DNA of 64,000 nucleotides from Streptomyces xanthophaeus (GTDB taxonomy: Bacteria > Actinomycetota > Actinomycetes > Streptomycetales > Streptomycetaceae), in assembly GCF_000725805.1 (NCBI RefSeq), contig NZ_JOFT01000017.1:310001-374000 (forward strand), written 5' to 3'. Every line of letters begins with the position of its first letter. The first letter of the stretch is position 1. Below the pieces are notes generated by a model that had not been told where the DNA came from, made no database searches, and saw nothing but the letters and a program-made list of their open reading frames with translations. The translations under genes were made by a program, and so were the position numbers. Shown in pieces: positions 50,071 through 59,879 of the stretch.

Positions 50071-51408
50071 GTGGTGAGCTCTCCACCCGCACCCCCTCCC
50101 CTCAAGCCGGCGCCGCGCACGCCCGCACCCCGCCGCCGACGGCCCGACTGGGCGGGCCGCAACTACAGCCTGCTGACGGGCGCGGCTGTCGTCACGAACC
50201 TCGGCAGCCACGGAGCGCACATCGCGGCCTCCTTCGCCGTCCTGGAGGCGGGCGGGTCCGTCGGCGACGTCGGCCTGGTGGCCGCCGCCCGTACGCTCCC
50301 GCTGGTCCTCTTCCTCCTCGTCGGCGGTGCGATCGCCGACCGGCTCCCGCGCCATCACGTGATGGTGGCCGCCAACGTCCTGAACTGCGTCTCGCAGGCG
50401 GCCTTCGCCCTGCTCGTCCTCACCGGGGACCCGCAGTTGTGGCAGATGATGCTGCTCACCGCGCTCTGTGGCACCGGCACGGCCTTCTTCAACCCGGCGG
50501 CCGAGGGCATGCTGCTGGCCACCGTCTCCGGCGAACACGCCAACCGCGCCTTCGCGTTGTTCCGCATGGCGATGAACGGCGCCGCGCTCGGCGGCGCGGC
50601 CCTCGGCGGGGCGATGATCGCGGCGATCGGGCCGGGCTGGGTCCTGGCCGTGGACGCGGCGGCCTTCGCGGTCGCGGGGGCCCTGCGGGCCTTCCTCCGG
50701 GTCGGCCGCATCCCCGAACGGGCTCCGGGCGGCGGGCTGCTGGCCGATCTGCGCGAGGGCTGGGTGGAGTTCCGCACCCGGCCGTGGCTGTGGAGCATCG
50801 TGCTCCAGTTCTCCGTCGTGGTCGCCGTGGTGGGCGCCGCCGAAGCGGTCTACGGTCCCGTCGTCGCCCGGGACCAGCTGGGCGGACCCGCCCCGTGGGG
50901 CATCGCCCTGGCCTTCTTCGGGGTCGGCACCATGGCCGGAGCCGTCCTGATGATGGTGTGGAAGCCCCGCCGGCTGCTGCTGGTCGGCACCGTGTGCGTG
51001 TTCCCGCTGGCGCTGCCCTCCGCGGGGCTGGCGGTGCCCCTGCCGGTGTGGGGGCTGTGCGCGGTGATGTTCGTCAGCGGGGTCACGCTCGAGGTGTTCG
51101 GCGTGAACTGGATGACGACCATGCACCAGGAGATCCCGGAGGACAAGTTCTCCCGGGTCTCCGCCTACGACTGGTTCGGCTCGGTGTCGATGCTCCCCCT
51201 GGCCACCGCCCTGGCGGGTCCGGCCGAATCGGCCTTCGGCCGCTCCGAGGCCCTGTGGGGCTGCGCGGTCCTGGTCCTCGTGGTCACCGCGCTGGTCCTG
51301 CTCGTGCCCGACGTCCGCCGGGTGACCCGCAAGGAGCCGGCCCCGGCCGGAGCAGCCACACCGGCCGCACCGGCCGGAGCAGCCCGGGACGCCGTCAGTC
51401 CAGGCTGA
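50071..51408 (+). CDS. MFS transporter
   Basis: A 445-aa protein with about twelve hydrophobic helices and the MFS loop motif GGAIADRLPRHHVM between TM2 and TM3. It resembles the enterobactin-exporter/DHA3-like group of actinobacterial efflux proteins. Ends are Pro/Ala-rich. GTG 50071. It converges on the spermidine-synthase-like gene with a 14-base overlap. Confidence 0.88.
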   Translation: MVSSPPAPPPLKPAPRTPAPRRRRPDWAGRNYSLLTGAAVVTNLGSHGAHIAASFAVLEAGGSVGDVGLVAAARTLPLVLFLLVGGAIADRLPRHHVMVAANVLNCVSQAAFALLVLTGDPQLWQMMLLTALCGTGTAFFNPAAEGMLLATVSGEHANRAFALFRMAMNGAALGGAALGGAMIAAIGPGWVLAVDAAAFAVAGALRAFLRVGRIPERAPGGGLLADLREGWVEFRTRPWLWSIVLQFSVVVAVVGAAEAVYGPVVARDQLGGPAPWGIALAFFGVGTMAGAVLMMVWKPRRLLLVGTVCVFPLALPSAGLAVPLPVWGLCAVMFVSGVTLEVFGVNWMTTMHQEIPEDKFSRVSAYDWFGSVSMLPLATALAGPAESAFGRSEALWGCAVLVLVVTALVLLVPDVRRVTRKEPAPAGAATPAAPAGAARDAVSPG

Positions 51409-52243
51409 AGGCACCCTGCGGCGGCTCCGGGGAGGCCACGGCGTCCGCGTCCGCCACCGGCAGGGCCCCGCGCATGAGGCGGTCCAGCGGGGCCCCGGAC
51501 TCCACCCGGGCCGCGAAGGCGTCGGCAGCGCAGCGGCGGGCCAGCGCGGCGACTTCCAGCGGGGCGTCGGAGGCCAGGAGCACCGCGTTGCCGAAGCGCC
51601 GGCCGCGCAGCACCGACGGCTCCGCGATCAGCGCGAGCTCGCCGAAGACCTCGCCGAAGTTGGCCAGCTGCGACCGCAGGAAGGCGAACGGGGCCCCGTC
51701 GGCCAGGTTCGCCGCGTACAGCCCTCCGGGCCGCAGGACCCGCGCCGCCTCGCGGGCGTACTCCACCGAGGTCAGCTGGGCGGGTACCCGTGCGCCGCCG
51801 AACACGTCGGCCACCAGCACGTCCGCGCTCCCCGCTGGCGCCGTCTCCAGCCAGGTCCGGGCATCGGCGGCGTGCACCGTGACCCCGGAGTCCTCGGGCA
51901 GCGGCAGGTGCTCCGCGACCAGGTCCACCAGGGCCGCGTCGAACTCCACGACGGTCTGGCGGGAACCGGGCCGGGTCGCCGCCGCGTAGCGGGGCAGGGT
52001 CAGCGCGCCGCCGCCGAGGTGCAGCAGGTCCAGGGCGAGCCCGGGCCCGGCGGCGCAGTCCAGGACGTGGGCGAGGCGGCGTACGTACTCGAACTCCAGG
52101 TGCTCGGGCTCGTCCAGGTCCACGTACGACTGCGGAGCGCCGTTCACGGTCAGCAGCCAGGCCCGGTCCCGGTCCACGTCCGGCATCAGCTTGGCTGTGC
52201 CCTGGCCCACGTCCCGGATCACCGGGATCTGTTCGTCGCTCAC
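51395..52243 (-). CDS. Spermidine synthase-like methyltransferase-fold protein
   Basis: A 282-aa protein. The Rossmann core shows LDLLHLGGGALTLPRY, TVVEFDAALVDLVAEH, VHAADARTWL and SADVLVADVFGG, matching polyamine synthase motifs without the dedicated putrescine-binding N-terminal domain. Reaction uncertain. GTG start at 52243. It lies just downstream of the patatin gene on the same strand. Confidence 0.82.
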   Translation of the reverse strand: MSDEQIPVIRDVGQGTAKLMPDVDRDRAWLLTVNGAPQSYVDLDEPEHLEFEYVRRLAHVLDCAAGPGLALDLLHLGGGALTLPRYAAATRPGSRQTVVEFDAALVDLVAEHLPLPEDSGVTVHAADARTWLETAPAGSADVLVADVFGGARVPAQLTSVEYAREAARVLRPGGLYAANLADGAPFAFLRSQLANFGEVFGELALIAEPSVLRGRRFGNAVLLASDAPLEVAALARRCAADAFAARVESGAPLDRLMRGALPVADADAVASPEPPQGAFSLD

Positions 52244-52264
52244 CCCACCATTGTCGGGCCGGGC

Positions 52265-53113
52265 TCAGCCCGACCAGACGGCGGCCGCTTCGGCGGCGTG
52301 CGCGGCGGCCTGCGCCAGGCCCGCCCGGGCGGCCGGGTCCCGGCGGGCCGGGTCGAGGACGTTGCGGCCGAAGGCCTTGCGGGCCGCGGCCGACGGGGTG
52401 ATCACCAGCACCCGGGCGCCCGCGGCGCGCAGTCGGGCGGCCTGGGCGGCGGGCGAGGGGACGAGCCCGGAGCCGAGCGCGATCGGGGCGAGGACCACCA
52501 CCCGGGCGTAGCCGGCGGCCAGGTCGGCATTGGTGGCGGAGCGGACGCCTCCGTCGATGAACCGGCGCCCGCCGACGGTCACCGGCGGCCACACCCCGGG
52601 GACCGCGCAGCTCGCGGACACGGCGTCGACCAGCCCGGCCTCGCCGGCCCGGTCGAAGTCGGCCGGTTCGCCGGTGTGCGCGTCCACGGCGGTGACGACG
52701 AGCCGCCGCTCGGGCCAGGTGTGCGAGACCAGGCGGGCGGCCAGTACCTCGCGCCGCTCGGCCTCCTCGGCGGCCGTGCGGGCGGCCAGTGCCATGGCGC
52801 CGACCCGCTGCCGGTAGGCCTTCGGGTTCCGCGAGCGCGCCATGGCGAGGGCGTACCGGGCGATCACGGCGGCCCCCAGCTTCGCCCTGCTCTCCCCGGT
52901 GGCGTCGCCGAGCTGGCGCTCGTACAGCTCCTGCGGGGTGAGCAGTCCGGAGGTCAGCTGGGCGCCGACCACCGAACCGGCCGAGGTGCCGACGACGAGG
53001 TCGGCGGCGGTGAGGTCGACGCCCGCGCGCGCGAGTCCGTAGAGGATCCCGCACTCCCAGCCGATGCCGGTCAGTCCGCCGCCGCCCAGTACCAGTGCCG
53101 TCTCGCCGCTCAT
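52265..53113 (-). CDS. Patatin-like phospholipase
   Basis: A 282-aa protein with the oxyanion-hole glycine run LVLGGGGLTGIGWECG and the nucleophile elbow GTSAGS; the catalytic Asp is in DGGVRSA. It should hydrolyse acyl esters of phospholipids. ATG 53113 follows GGAGGG. Confidence 0.88.
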   Translation of the reverse strand: MSGETALVLGGGGLTGIGWECGILYGLARAGVDLTAADLVVGTSAGSVVGAQLTSGLLTPQELYERQLGDATGESRAKLGAAVIARYALAMARSRNPKAYRQRVGAMALAARTAAEEAERREVLAARLVSHTWPERRLVVTAVDAHTGEPADFDRAGEAGLVDAVSASCAVPGVWPPVTVGGRRFIDGGVRSATNADLAAGYARVVVLAPIALGSGLVPSPAAQAARLRAAGARVLVITPSAAARKAFGRNVLDPARRDPAARAGLAQAAAHAAEAAAVWSG

Positions 53114-53192
53114 CCCGGCCCGCCCTCCGTGTCCGCCCGTGGTGACGGCAGTCTGACGCAGCCACGCCGCCGCCACCACAGAGGGGTCCGGA

Positions 53193-54377
53193 TCAGCCGA
53201 GCACGGTGGTCACCGTGCCCGCGCCGACGGTCCGGCCGCCCTCACGGATCGCGAAGCCGAGCCCGGCCTCCAGGGGCACGTCCCGTCCGAGCTCGACGGT
53301 CATGGTGACCGTCTCCCCGGGCCGGGCCACCCCGGCCGCGCCCAGGTCCACCTCCGCGACCACGTCGGCGGTCCGGATGTAGAACTGCGGCCGGTACCCG
53401 CTGGCCACCGGGGTGCTGCGGCCTCCCTCGCGGGCGGAGAGCACGTACACCTGCGCGGTGAAGCGCCGCTTGGGGCTCACGCTGCCGGGGGCGGCCACCA
53501 CGTCCCCGCGGCGCACCTGGTGGCGCTGGACCCCGCGCAGCAGCAGCGCGACGTTGTCCCCGGCCTCCGCGGACTCCATCGGCTTGCCGAAGGTCTCCAG
53601 CCCGGTGACGACCACCGTCTGGTCGGAGCCCTCGTCGCCGCCGTGCAGGGTCACGCGGTCGCCGAGGCGTACGCTGCCCCGCTCGACGGCGCCGGTCACG
53701 ACGGTCCCGCGCCCGGTGATGGTCAGGACGTTCTCCACCGGCAGCAGGAAGGGCGCGTCCGTGTACCGCACCGGCGTCGGCACGTACGTGTCGACCGCGT
53801 CCAGCAGCGCCTCGACCGCCCCGGTCCAGCGCGGGTCGCCCTCCAGCGCCGCGAGTCCGGAGACCCGGACGACCGGCGCGCCGTCCCCGCCGTAGCCGTG
53901 GGCGGTGAGCAGCTCGCGGACCTCCAGCTCGACGAGGTCGGCCAGCTCGGGGTCCGCGGCGTCCGCCTTGTTGAGCGCGACCACGATGTGGTCGACGCCG
54001 ACCTGGCGGGCGAGGAGCACGTGCTCGGCGGTTTGTGGCATGACCCCGTCGAGGGCGGAGACGACGAGGATCGCCCCGTCGAGCTGCGCGGCGCCGGTGA
54101 CCATGTTCTTCACGTAGTCCGCGTGGCCCGGCATGTCCACGTGGGCGTAGTGCCGGGTGCCGGTCTCGTACTCGACGTGCGTGAGGTTGATGGTGATCCC
54201 GCGCCGGGCCTCCTCGGGGGCCCGGTCGATCCGGTCGAACGGCACGAAGGAGGCACCGCCGCGCTCGGCGAGGACCTTGGTGATGGCGGCGGTGAGGGTG
54301 GTCTTGCCGTGGTCGACGTGACCCATGGTGCCGATGTTGAGGTGCGGCTTGGTCCGCACGAAGGCCGTCTTGGCCAT
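53193..54377 (-). CDS. tuf: Elongation factor Tu, divergent EF-Tu3-like paralogue
   Basis: A 394-aa EF-Tu with all three domains. G1 GHVDHGKT (residues 19-26), G2 region [16 protein letters not shown]3 DMPGH (canonical EF-Tu has DCPGH) and G4 NKAD. The sequence departs from major EF-Tu at many normally fixed positions, and no fus, rpsL or rpsG accompanies it. This matches Streptomyces tuf3-type genes, the minor EF-Tu whose role is unclear and which has been linked to stringent response and antibiotic tolerance. Confidence 0.85.
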   Translation of the reverse strand: MAKTAFVRTKPHLNIGTMGHVDHGKTTLTAAITKVLAERGGASFVPFDRIDRAPEEARRGITINLTHVEYETGTRHYAHVDMPGHADYVKNMVTGAAQLDGAILVVSALDGVMPQTAEHVLLARQVGVDHIVVALNKADAADPELADLVELEVRELLTAHGYGGDGAPVVRVSGLAALEGDPRWTGAVEALLDAVDTYVPTPVRYTDAPFLLPVENVLTITGRGTVVTGAVERGSVRLGDRVTLHGGDEGSDQTVVVTGLETFGKPMESAEAGDNVALLLRGVQRHQVRRGDVVAAPGSVSPKRRFTAQVYVLSAREGGRSTPVASGYRPQFYIRTADVVAEVDLGAAGVARPGETVTMTVELGRDVPLEAGLGFAIREGGRTVGAGTVTTVLG

Positions 54378-54811
54378 GATGATTTCCCGTAGCTCGAAGC
54401 CTGGACGGGACCCCTGAACCGAACCGACCCTCCCCCTGCGGGGTCCGCCGGACGATCCGGGAAGGGTCAGCTTCGTGCGCCGCCGGTTGCGGCGAAGGCG
54501 GGTGCGCCTGCGAATTCCGTTGCGGCAGCCTTCGGCGCGTCCGCGACTGCGGACGGCGCTGCGGGGAAGGCGTACCGGGACATGTCCCCGATCCTGCCGG
54601 ACGGCCTGCGGGCCGTCGACCGAATTTCCTTGTCCCCGGCAGCTCTTGGGCGAGCCCCCCGCTGCCGCGGAGCGCCGCGGGCGCCGGGGGCGCGCCCGCC
54701 GGGGCCCATGGTGACGCGGGTCACCGTGCGGAGCCCGGGCGTCGCCGGGGGTTCTCCCGGGTGAGGCACAGATTACGGCGCGACGCCGTACGGGTCGGTT
54801 ACGCTCCCGGA
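54378..54811. other. Divergent intergenic region upstream of the tuf paralogue
   Basis: About 430 bp. On the minus strand a 38-codon frame (54467-54583, [20 protein letters not shown]) could be a leader peptide; there is no independent support. Promoters for both flanking genes must lie here. Confidence 0.4.
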
Positions 54812-55540
54812 ATGTCCCTCCTCCTCGCGCCGCGCGTCCGGCTGTCGCTGCTCGTCGTGCTCCTCGCGGCAGCGGGGGCGGGCGTGCTGCTGTTCGAGCC
54901 CCAGCGCTTCCTGTCGGAGGGCTGGCCCGTGGGGCTGCCGGTCGGTGCGGCGGTCGTACTGTTCGCGGTCGCGTACGGCGTGTGCGCGGCGGCCTTCGTC
55001 CCCCGCCCCCTGCTGAACCTGGCGGCGGGCGCCCTCTTCGGGGCGCAGTTCGGGCTGGTGGCCGCGGTGGGCGGCTCGGTGCTGGGTGCGGGCATCACCT
55101 TCGGCCTGGGCCGGGTCCTGGGCCAGGAGGCCTTGCGTCCGCTGCTGCGGGGCCGCTGGCTGGAGGCGGCCGACGGCCAGCTCAGCCGGCACGGCTTCCG
55201 CTCGGTCCTCGCGCTGCGGCTCTTCCCCGGCGTGCCCTTCGTGGTGGGCAACTACTGCGCGGCGGTGTCGCGCTGCGGCTGGGCCCCCTTCCTCCTTGCC
55301 ACGGGGCTGGGCGTGGTCCCGAACACCACCGCCTACGTGATCGCCGGAGCCAGTGCTTCCACCCCCGGTTCCCCCGCTTTCCTGATCTCCTTCGGCTTCA
55401 TCGCGCTCTCCATGACGGCCGGTGCGGCCGTCGCCTGGCGCAAGCGGCACCGGCTGGCAGCGCCTCGAACGCCCGTATCGGCGTACGAACTGGTGCCCCA
55501 GCACCCCCCTGTGGTCAGCGGCGCCTCGCACGGGCCCTAG
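54812..55540 (+). CDS. TVP38/TMEM64 (DedA-related) membrane protein
   Basis: A 242-aa membrane protein. [20 protein letters not shown] and [22 protein letters not shown] are the two conserved re-entrant motifs of the SNARE-associated (VTT) domain. About five hydrophobic helices. It may flip phospholipids. The ATG at 54812 is preferred to an in-frame start 51 bases upstream. Confidence 0.85.
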   Translation: MSLLLAPRVRLSLLVVLLAAAGAGVLLFEPQRFLSEGWPVGLPVGAAVVLFAVAYGVCAAAFVPRPLLNLAAGALFGAQFGLVAAVGGSVLGAGITFGLGRVLGQEALRPLLRGRWLEAADGQLSRHGFRSVLALRLFPGVPFVVGNYCAAVSRCGWAPFLLATGLGVVPNTTAYVIAGASASTPGSPAFLISFGFIALSMTAGAAVAWRKRHRLAAPRTPVSAYELVPQHPPVVSGASHGP

Positions 55541-55588
55541 CATCGGACGCGAACTGCCCGACGATCACAAGGACGAGCGCACCCCGAC

Positions 55589-56467
55589 ATGAGCTGGTTC
55601 GAATCCCTAATCCTCGGTCTCGTCCAGGGGCTTACGGAGTTCCTCCCGATCTCCTCCAGCGCCCACCTGCGGCTGACCGCGGCGTTCGCCGGCTGGCACG
55701 ATCCCGGAGCGGCCTTCACCGCGATCACCCAGATCGGCACCGAGGCCGCCGTGCTGATCTACTTCCGCAAGGACATCGCGCGGATCGTCTCCACCTGGTT
55801 CCGGTCCCTCTACACCAAGGCCCTGCGCTCCGAACAGGACGCGAAGATGGGCTGGCTGGTGATCGTCGGCTCGATCCCGATCGGTGTCCTGGGCCTGGTG
55901 TTCAAGGACGCGATCGTGGGTCCGGCGCGTGACCTGCGGCTGACGGCCACCACCCTGATCGTCATGGGCATCGTGCTGGGCGTCGCCGACCGGCTGGCCG
56001 CGCGCGACGAGGAGGGCGGCCGGCACCGCGCCGTCCGCGAGCGCAAGACGCTGGGCGAGCTGGGCGTCAAGGACGGTCTGGTCTTCGGTCTCTGCCAGGC
56101 GATGGCCCTGATCCCGGGCGTCTCCCGCTCCGGCGCGACGATCTCCGGCGGTCTGCTGCTGGGCTTCACCCGCGAGGCCGCGGCGCGCTACTCCTTCCTC
56201 CTCGCCATCCCGGCCGTGCTGGCCTCGGGAGCGTTCGAGATCAAGGACGTGGTGGAGAACCCCGGGCACATCTCCTGGGGGCCGACGGTCTTCGCGACGG
56301 TCATCGCCTTCTTCGTGGGCTACGCCGTGATCGCCTGGTTCATGAAGTTCATCTCGACCAAGAGCTTCATGCCGTTCGTGATCTACCGGATCGCCCTGGG
56401 CATCCTGCTGTTCGCGCTGATCGGCACGGACGTCCTGAGCCCCCACGCGGGTGAGTCCGGCTCGTAG
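55589..56467 (+). CDS. uppP: Undecaprenyl-diphosphatase (BacA/UppP)
   Basis: A 292-aa integral membrane enzyme that dephosphorylates undecaprenyl pyrophosphate to recycle the cell-wall lipid carrier; overexpression gives bacitracin resistance. It has the signature LGLVQGLTEFLPISSSAH and the second motif LIPGVSRSGATI with catalytic Glu, Ser and Arg residues. The preceding TVP38-type gene may be cotranscribed. Confidence 0.95.
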   Translation: MSWFESLILGLVQGLTEFLPISSSAHLRLTAAFAGWHDPGAAFTAITQIGTEAAVLIYFRKDIARIVSTWFRSLYTKALRSEQDAKMGWLVIVGSIPIGVLGLVFKDAIVGPARDLRLTATTLIVMGIVLGVADRLAARDEEGGRHRAVRERKTLGELGVKDGLVFGLCQAMALIPGVSRSGATISGGLLLGFTREAAARYSFLLAIPAVLASGAFEIKDVVENPGHISWGPTVFATVIAFFVGYAVIAWFMKFISTKSFMPFVIYRIALGILLFALIGTDVLSPHAGESGS

Positions 56468-56497
56468 CACGACCCCGCACCACCACTTCGCGTGAAC

Positions 56498-56533
56498 CGC
56501 AGGCCGCCCGGGAACGTTCCCGGGCGGCCTGCG
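56498..56533. terminator. Perfect 36-bp palindromic terminator
   Basis: CGCAGGCCGCCCGGGAAC and its exact complement, centred at 56515/56516, immediately after uppP. Confidence 0.85.
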
Positions 56534-56581
56534 CGTCGTTGACCCACAGAGACCTGAAGGCAAGCAGCAGGGGGTGTCCCA

Positions 56582-56758
56582 ATGGGTCGAGTGGTGCTGG
56601 AGCGTTTTCCGGCCGGAAGTCCGAGGGGGAGCTGGCCCGCCGAGGAGTACGCGGCGCAGCGGATGCGCGAGGGCGTGCCGGCCGAGGTGGTCATGGACCT
56701 GGACAGCGACGCGTTCCTCGTCGTGGTCCGGCAGCGGGAGGTGCGTTCCGGCCGCTGA
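56582..56758 (+). CDS. Small hypothetical protein (58 aa)
   Basis: MGRVVLERFPAGSPRGSWPA, then AEEYAAQRMREGVPAEVVMD, then DSDAFLVVVRQREV. Strong codon bias and compact alpha/beta pattern support a real gene. No known domain. Confidence 0.65.
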   Translation: MGRVVLERFPAGSPRGSWPAEEYAAQRMREGVPAEVVMDLDSDAFLVVVRQREVRSGR

Positions 56759-56838
56759 CGGGCCCGCGGAGCCGTTTTCGGCGAGCCCGTCGGGAACAGA
56801 CCCTTGGCGTCGGGCGCCCGCAGCCCCACACTGACCCG

Positions 56839-57306
56839 ATGACGCAGCGTGTGGACCTCGCGACCGTAATGGACCGGCTGGCCGTCGACGAGGTGGTCAC
56901 GGGGTACGCGGTGGCCGTGGACGACGGCGACTGGGCGGCGTACCGCGCCCTGTTCACCGCCGGTGGCCGGGCCGACTACAGCTCGGCGGGCGGCATCGAG
57001 GGGCCCGCCGGGGAGGTGGCCGACTGGCTCGCGGAGACCATGAAGCTGTTCCCCGTGCGCCAGCACCTCGTCGTCAACCGGCTGGTGCGGCTGGAGGACC
57101 TGGGCGGTTCGCCCGGGGACCGCGCCGAGGTGCAGGCGGACTTCCTCAATCCGATGCGGCTGGCCGGGCCGGAGGAGGCCGCGGGCCCCACCGCGCCCAA
57201 TTTCGTCGCCGCCGGGCGCTACACCTTCCTCCTGGAGCGCACTGCGGACGGCTGGCGGCTGAGCCGGGTGACGGTGCACGAGAAGTGGCGCCACCTCTCC
57301 GTGTGA
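56839..57306 (+). CDS. SnoaL/NTF2-like protein
   Basis: A 155-aa single SnoaL-like domain. The opening helix (VMDRLAVDEVVTGYAVAVDD), GDWAAYRALFTAGGRADYSS and FVAAGRYTFLLERTADGWRL correspond to the alpha+beta cone fold. The family holds small isomerases, dehydratases and ligand-binding proteins; substrate unknown. Confidence 0.85.
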   Translation: MTQRVDLATVMDRLAVDEVVTGYAVAVDDGDWAAYRALFTAGGRADYSSAGGIEGPAGEVADWLAETMKLFPVRQHLVVNRLVRLEDLGGSPGDRAEVQADFLNPMRLAGPEEAAGPTAPNFVAAGRYTFLLERTADGWRLSRVTVHEKWRHLSV

Positions 57307-57358
57307 CCGGCCCTGCCCGGGCCGCCCGACACTGCCACACTGGATACGGAGGCGCGCC

Positions 57359-58933
57359 ATGGTCCCGGTTCACAACGGATGGTCACCGAGGTGGCGCCCG
57401 GCGGCCGCGCTCGTCTGCGGCGCCCTTCCCGCCCTCGCCTTCCCCGCTCCCGCCCTCTGGTGGTTCGCCTACGTCGCCCTCGTGCCCTGGATGCTGCTGC
57501 TGAGGTCGGCCGCCACGGGGCGGCGCGCGGCCCTGGAGGGCTGGCTCGGCGGCGCCGCGTTCATCGTGGCGGTACACCACTGGCTCCTGCCCAGCCTGCA
57601 CGTGTTCCTGGTGCCCGTGGCCGCGCTGCTGGGCCTGCTCTGGATCCCCTGGGCCCTGCTGGTACGGGAGTTGCTCCAGGGGGTCCCGGGGGCCCGGCGG
57701 GCGGCGGCCGCGCTGGTCCTCGTACCGGCGGGCTGGCTGCTGTCGGAGCTGGTCCGGTCCTGGCAGGGCCTGGGCGGGCCCTGGGGGCTGCTGGGGGCCA
57801 GCCAGTGGCAGGTCCCGCCCGCGCTGCGGCTGGCTTCGGTGGGCGGCGTGTGGCTGGTGAGCCTGCTGGTGGTGGCGGTGAACTGCGCGCTGGTCCTGCT
57901 GCTGGCGGTACCGGGGGCGCGGGCCCCCGCGGTGGCCGGGGTGACGGGGTGCGTGGTGCTGACGGGCGTCGTGTGGCTGTGGGCGCCCCGGCCCGAGGTC
58001 ACGGGCGCGCTGCGCGTGGCCGTCGTCCAGCCGGGCCCGGTGGGCGGGCCGGACAGCGTGGAACGCCGGTTCGACGCGGGGGAACGCCTGACCCGGTCCC
58101 TGGCCGGGGGCGGGACCGGAGCCGGGGGCGGGACCGGGCCGCCGGTGGACCTGGTGGTGTGGGGCGAGAGCAGCGTCGGCGCGGACCTGACGGCGCGCCC
58201 CGACCTGGCGCGCCGGCTGGCCGCGCTGTCCGCGGAGGTCGGGGCCCCGCTGCTGGTGAACGTCGACGCGCGGGGCCCGGACCGGCCGGGGATCTACAAG
58301 AGCTCGGTGCTCGTCGGCCCGGGCGGTCCCGTCGGGGAGCGGTACGACAAGATGCGGCTGGTCCCCTTCGGGGAGTACGTGCCGGCCCGCGCCCTGTTCG
58401 GCTGGGCCACCTCCGTCGGCAAGGCCGCGGGCGAGGACCGTGTGCGCGGCTCCGCACCCGTGGTCATGGACCTCCCCGGAGGCGTCCGTCTCGGTCCGCT
58501 GGTCTGCTTCGAGTCGGCCTTCCCCGACATGGGCCGGCACCTGACGCGCACGGGGGCCGGCCTGCTCGTCGCCCAGTCGGCGACCTCCAGCTTCCAGGAC
58601 AGCTGGGCCCCGGCCCAGCACGCCTCGCTGGCCGCCCTGCGGGCCGCCGAGAGCGGCCGCCCGATGGTGCACGCCACCTTGACCGGCATCAGTGCGGTGC
58701 ACGGCCCGTCCGGGGAGCGGATCGGTTCGGCCCTGCCCACCTCGGCGAGCACCGCGGCCGTGTACGAGGTCCCGCTGGCCCGCGGCACGACCCCGTACGT
58801 CCGGTTCGGGGACTGGCCGGTGGCCGCGGCGCTGGCGGCCCTGGCGGCCTACTGCGCGGCCGAGGGGGCCCGCGTGCTCAGGAGGCCTGGCCGAGAGCCG
58901 AGCTCACCACCCGCTCGCAGAGTTCGTGGGTGA
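57359..58933 (+). CDS. lnt: Apolipoprotein N-acyltransferase
   Basis: A 524-aa membrane enzyme that N-acylates the lipoprotein N-terminal Cys. An N-terminal helical bundle (about residues 15-215) precedes a nitrilase domain with catalytic Glu in VVWGESS, Lys in RYDKMRLVPFGEY and Cys in LVCFESAF. The 3' end overlaps the convergent oxidoreductase by 56 bases. Confidence 0.93.
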   Translation: MVPVHNGWSPRWRPAAALVCGALPALAFPAPALWWFAYVALVPWMLLLRSAATGRRAALEGWLGGAAFIVAVHHWLLPSLHVFLVPVAALLGLLWIPWALLVRELLQGVPGARRAAAALVLVPAGWLLSELVRSWQGLGGPWGLLGASQWQVPPALRLASVGGVWLVSLLVVAVNCALVLLLAVPGARAPAVAGVTGCVVLTGVVWLWAPRPEVTGALRVAVVQPGPVGGPDSVERRFDAGERLTRSLAGGGTGAGGGTGPPVDLVVWGESSVGADLTARPDLARRLAALSAEVGAPLLVNVDARGPDRPGIYKSSVLVGPGGPVGERYDKMRLVPFGEYVPARALFGWATSVGKAAGEDRVRGSAPVVMDLPGGVRLGPLVCFESAFPDMGRHLTRTGAGLLVAQSATSSFQDSWAPAQHASLAALRAAESGRPMVHATLTGISAVHGPSGERIGSALPTSASTAAVYEVPLARGTTPYVRFGDWPVAAALAALAAYCAAEGARVLRRPGREPSSPPARRVRG

Positions 58934-59783
58934 GCAGTGCGTCCCTGGCGCTGAGGGTCTTCCCGGCCGCGACGGCCTCCAGGAAGGCGTCCACGACCTG
59001 TTCGATGCCGCGCTGGCGGGCGACCGTCACCCAGTCCCCGCGGCGCCGCACGGTCGGCTGGCCCTTGTGGTCGATGATCTCCGCGAGGTTGACGACCTGG
59101 CGCTTGGTGTCCTGGCCGGAGACCTCCAGGATCTCCTCGGTGGAACCGGACAGCCGGTTCATGATGCCGAGCGCGGTGAAACCGTCACCGGACAGCTGGA
59201 GCACCACCTGGTGCATCAGTCCCTCGCGCACCACGGCGCGGACGTCGATGTGGTCCGGCTCCCCCGGCAGGAGGAAGCGCAGGGTGTCGACGACGTGGAT
59301 GAAGTCGTCCAGCACGAGCGTGCGCGGGTCCTCGGGGAGACCGACCCGGTTCTTCTGCATGACGATCAGTTCGCGCGGGTGCTCGGCGCACTGCACGTAT
59401 CCGGGCGCGTGACGCCGGTTGAAGCCGACGGCCAGCGACACCCCGCGCTCCTCGGCCAGTTCCACCAGCCGCTGTGAGTCGGCGAGGTCGTAGGCGAGGG
59501 GCTTGTCCACGTACGTCGCCACCCCGGCCTCCAGCAGCCGCGTGACGATCTCCGGGTGCGCGGGGGTCGGCGCGTGCACGAACGCCGCGTCGATCCCTTC
59601 GGCGAGCAGGGAGTCGAGATCGGTGTGGCGGCGCTCGCCCGGGATGTGGTGGAGGGCGCCGATCCGCTCCAGTGTCGCGGGGGTACGGGTCTGCAGGTGC
59701 AGCTCGACTCCCGGGCGGGTGGTGAGGACGGGCAGGTACGCCTTCTGCGCGATGTCGCCGAGTCCGATGCAGCCGACCTTCAC
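58878..59783 (-). CDS. Gfo/Idh/MocA family oxidoreductase
   Basis: A 301-aa NAD(P)-dependent oxidoreductase. MKVGCIGLGDIAQKAYLPVL is the Rossmann start, DAAFVHAPTPAHPEIV and VDKPLAYDLADSQRL carry the E/D-K-P motif, and the C-terminal beta-sheet domain binds the sugar or cyclitol substrate. Start at ATG 59783. Confidence 0.9.
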   Translation of the reverse strand: MKVGCIGLGDIAQKAYLPVLTTRPGVELHLQTRTPATLERIGALHHIPGERRHTDLDSLLAEGIDAAFVHAPTPAHPEIVTRLLEAGVATYVDKPLAYDLADSQRLVELAEERGVSLAVGFNRRHAPGYVQCAEHPRELIVMQKNRVGLPEDPRTLVLDDFIHVVDTLRFLLPGEPDHIDVRAVVREGLMHQVVLQLSGDGFTALGIMNRLSGSTEEILEVSGQDTKRQVVNLAEIIDHKGQPTVRRRGDWVTVARQRGIEQVVDAFLEAVAAGKTLSARDALLTHELCERVVSSALGQAS

Positions 59784-59879
59784 CGGGGGCCTCCTGGTGG
59801 GTTGCGTGTGCGTTCCTTGTGGGACGCCAGCAGCTTAATCCCTGGTGGGAGGGGCCGGGGTTCACCGAGTATGGGCGGC

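Noticed and set aside
54467..54583. 38-codon frame upstream of tuf as a real leader peptide
   Set aside because: Ala-rich, no clear ribosome site and no independent support; mentioned only in the intergenic entry.
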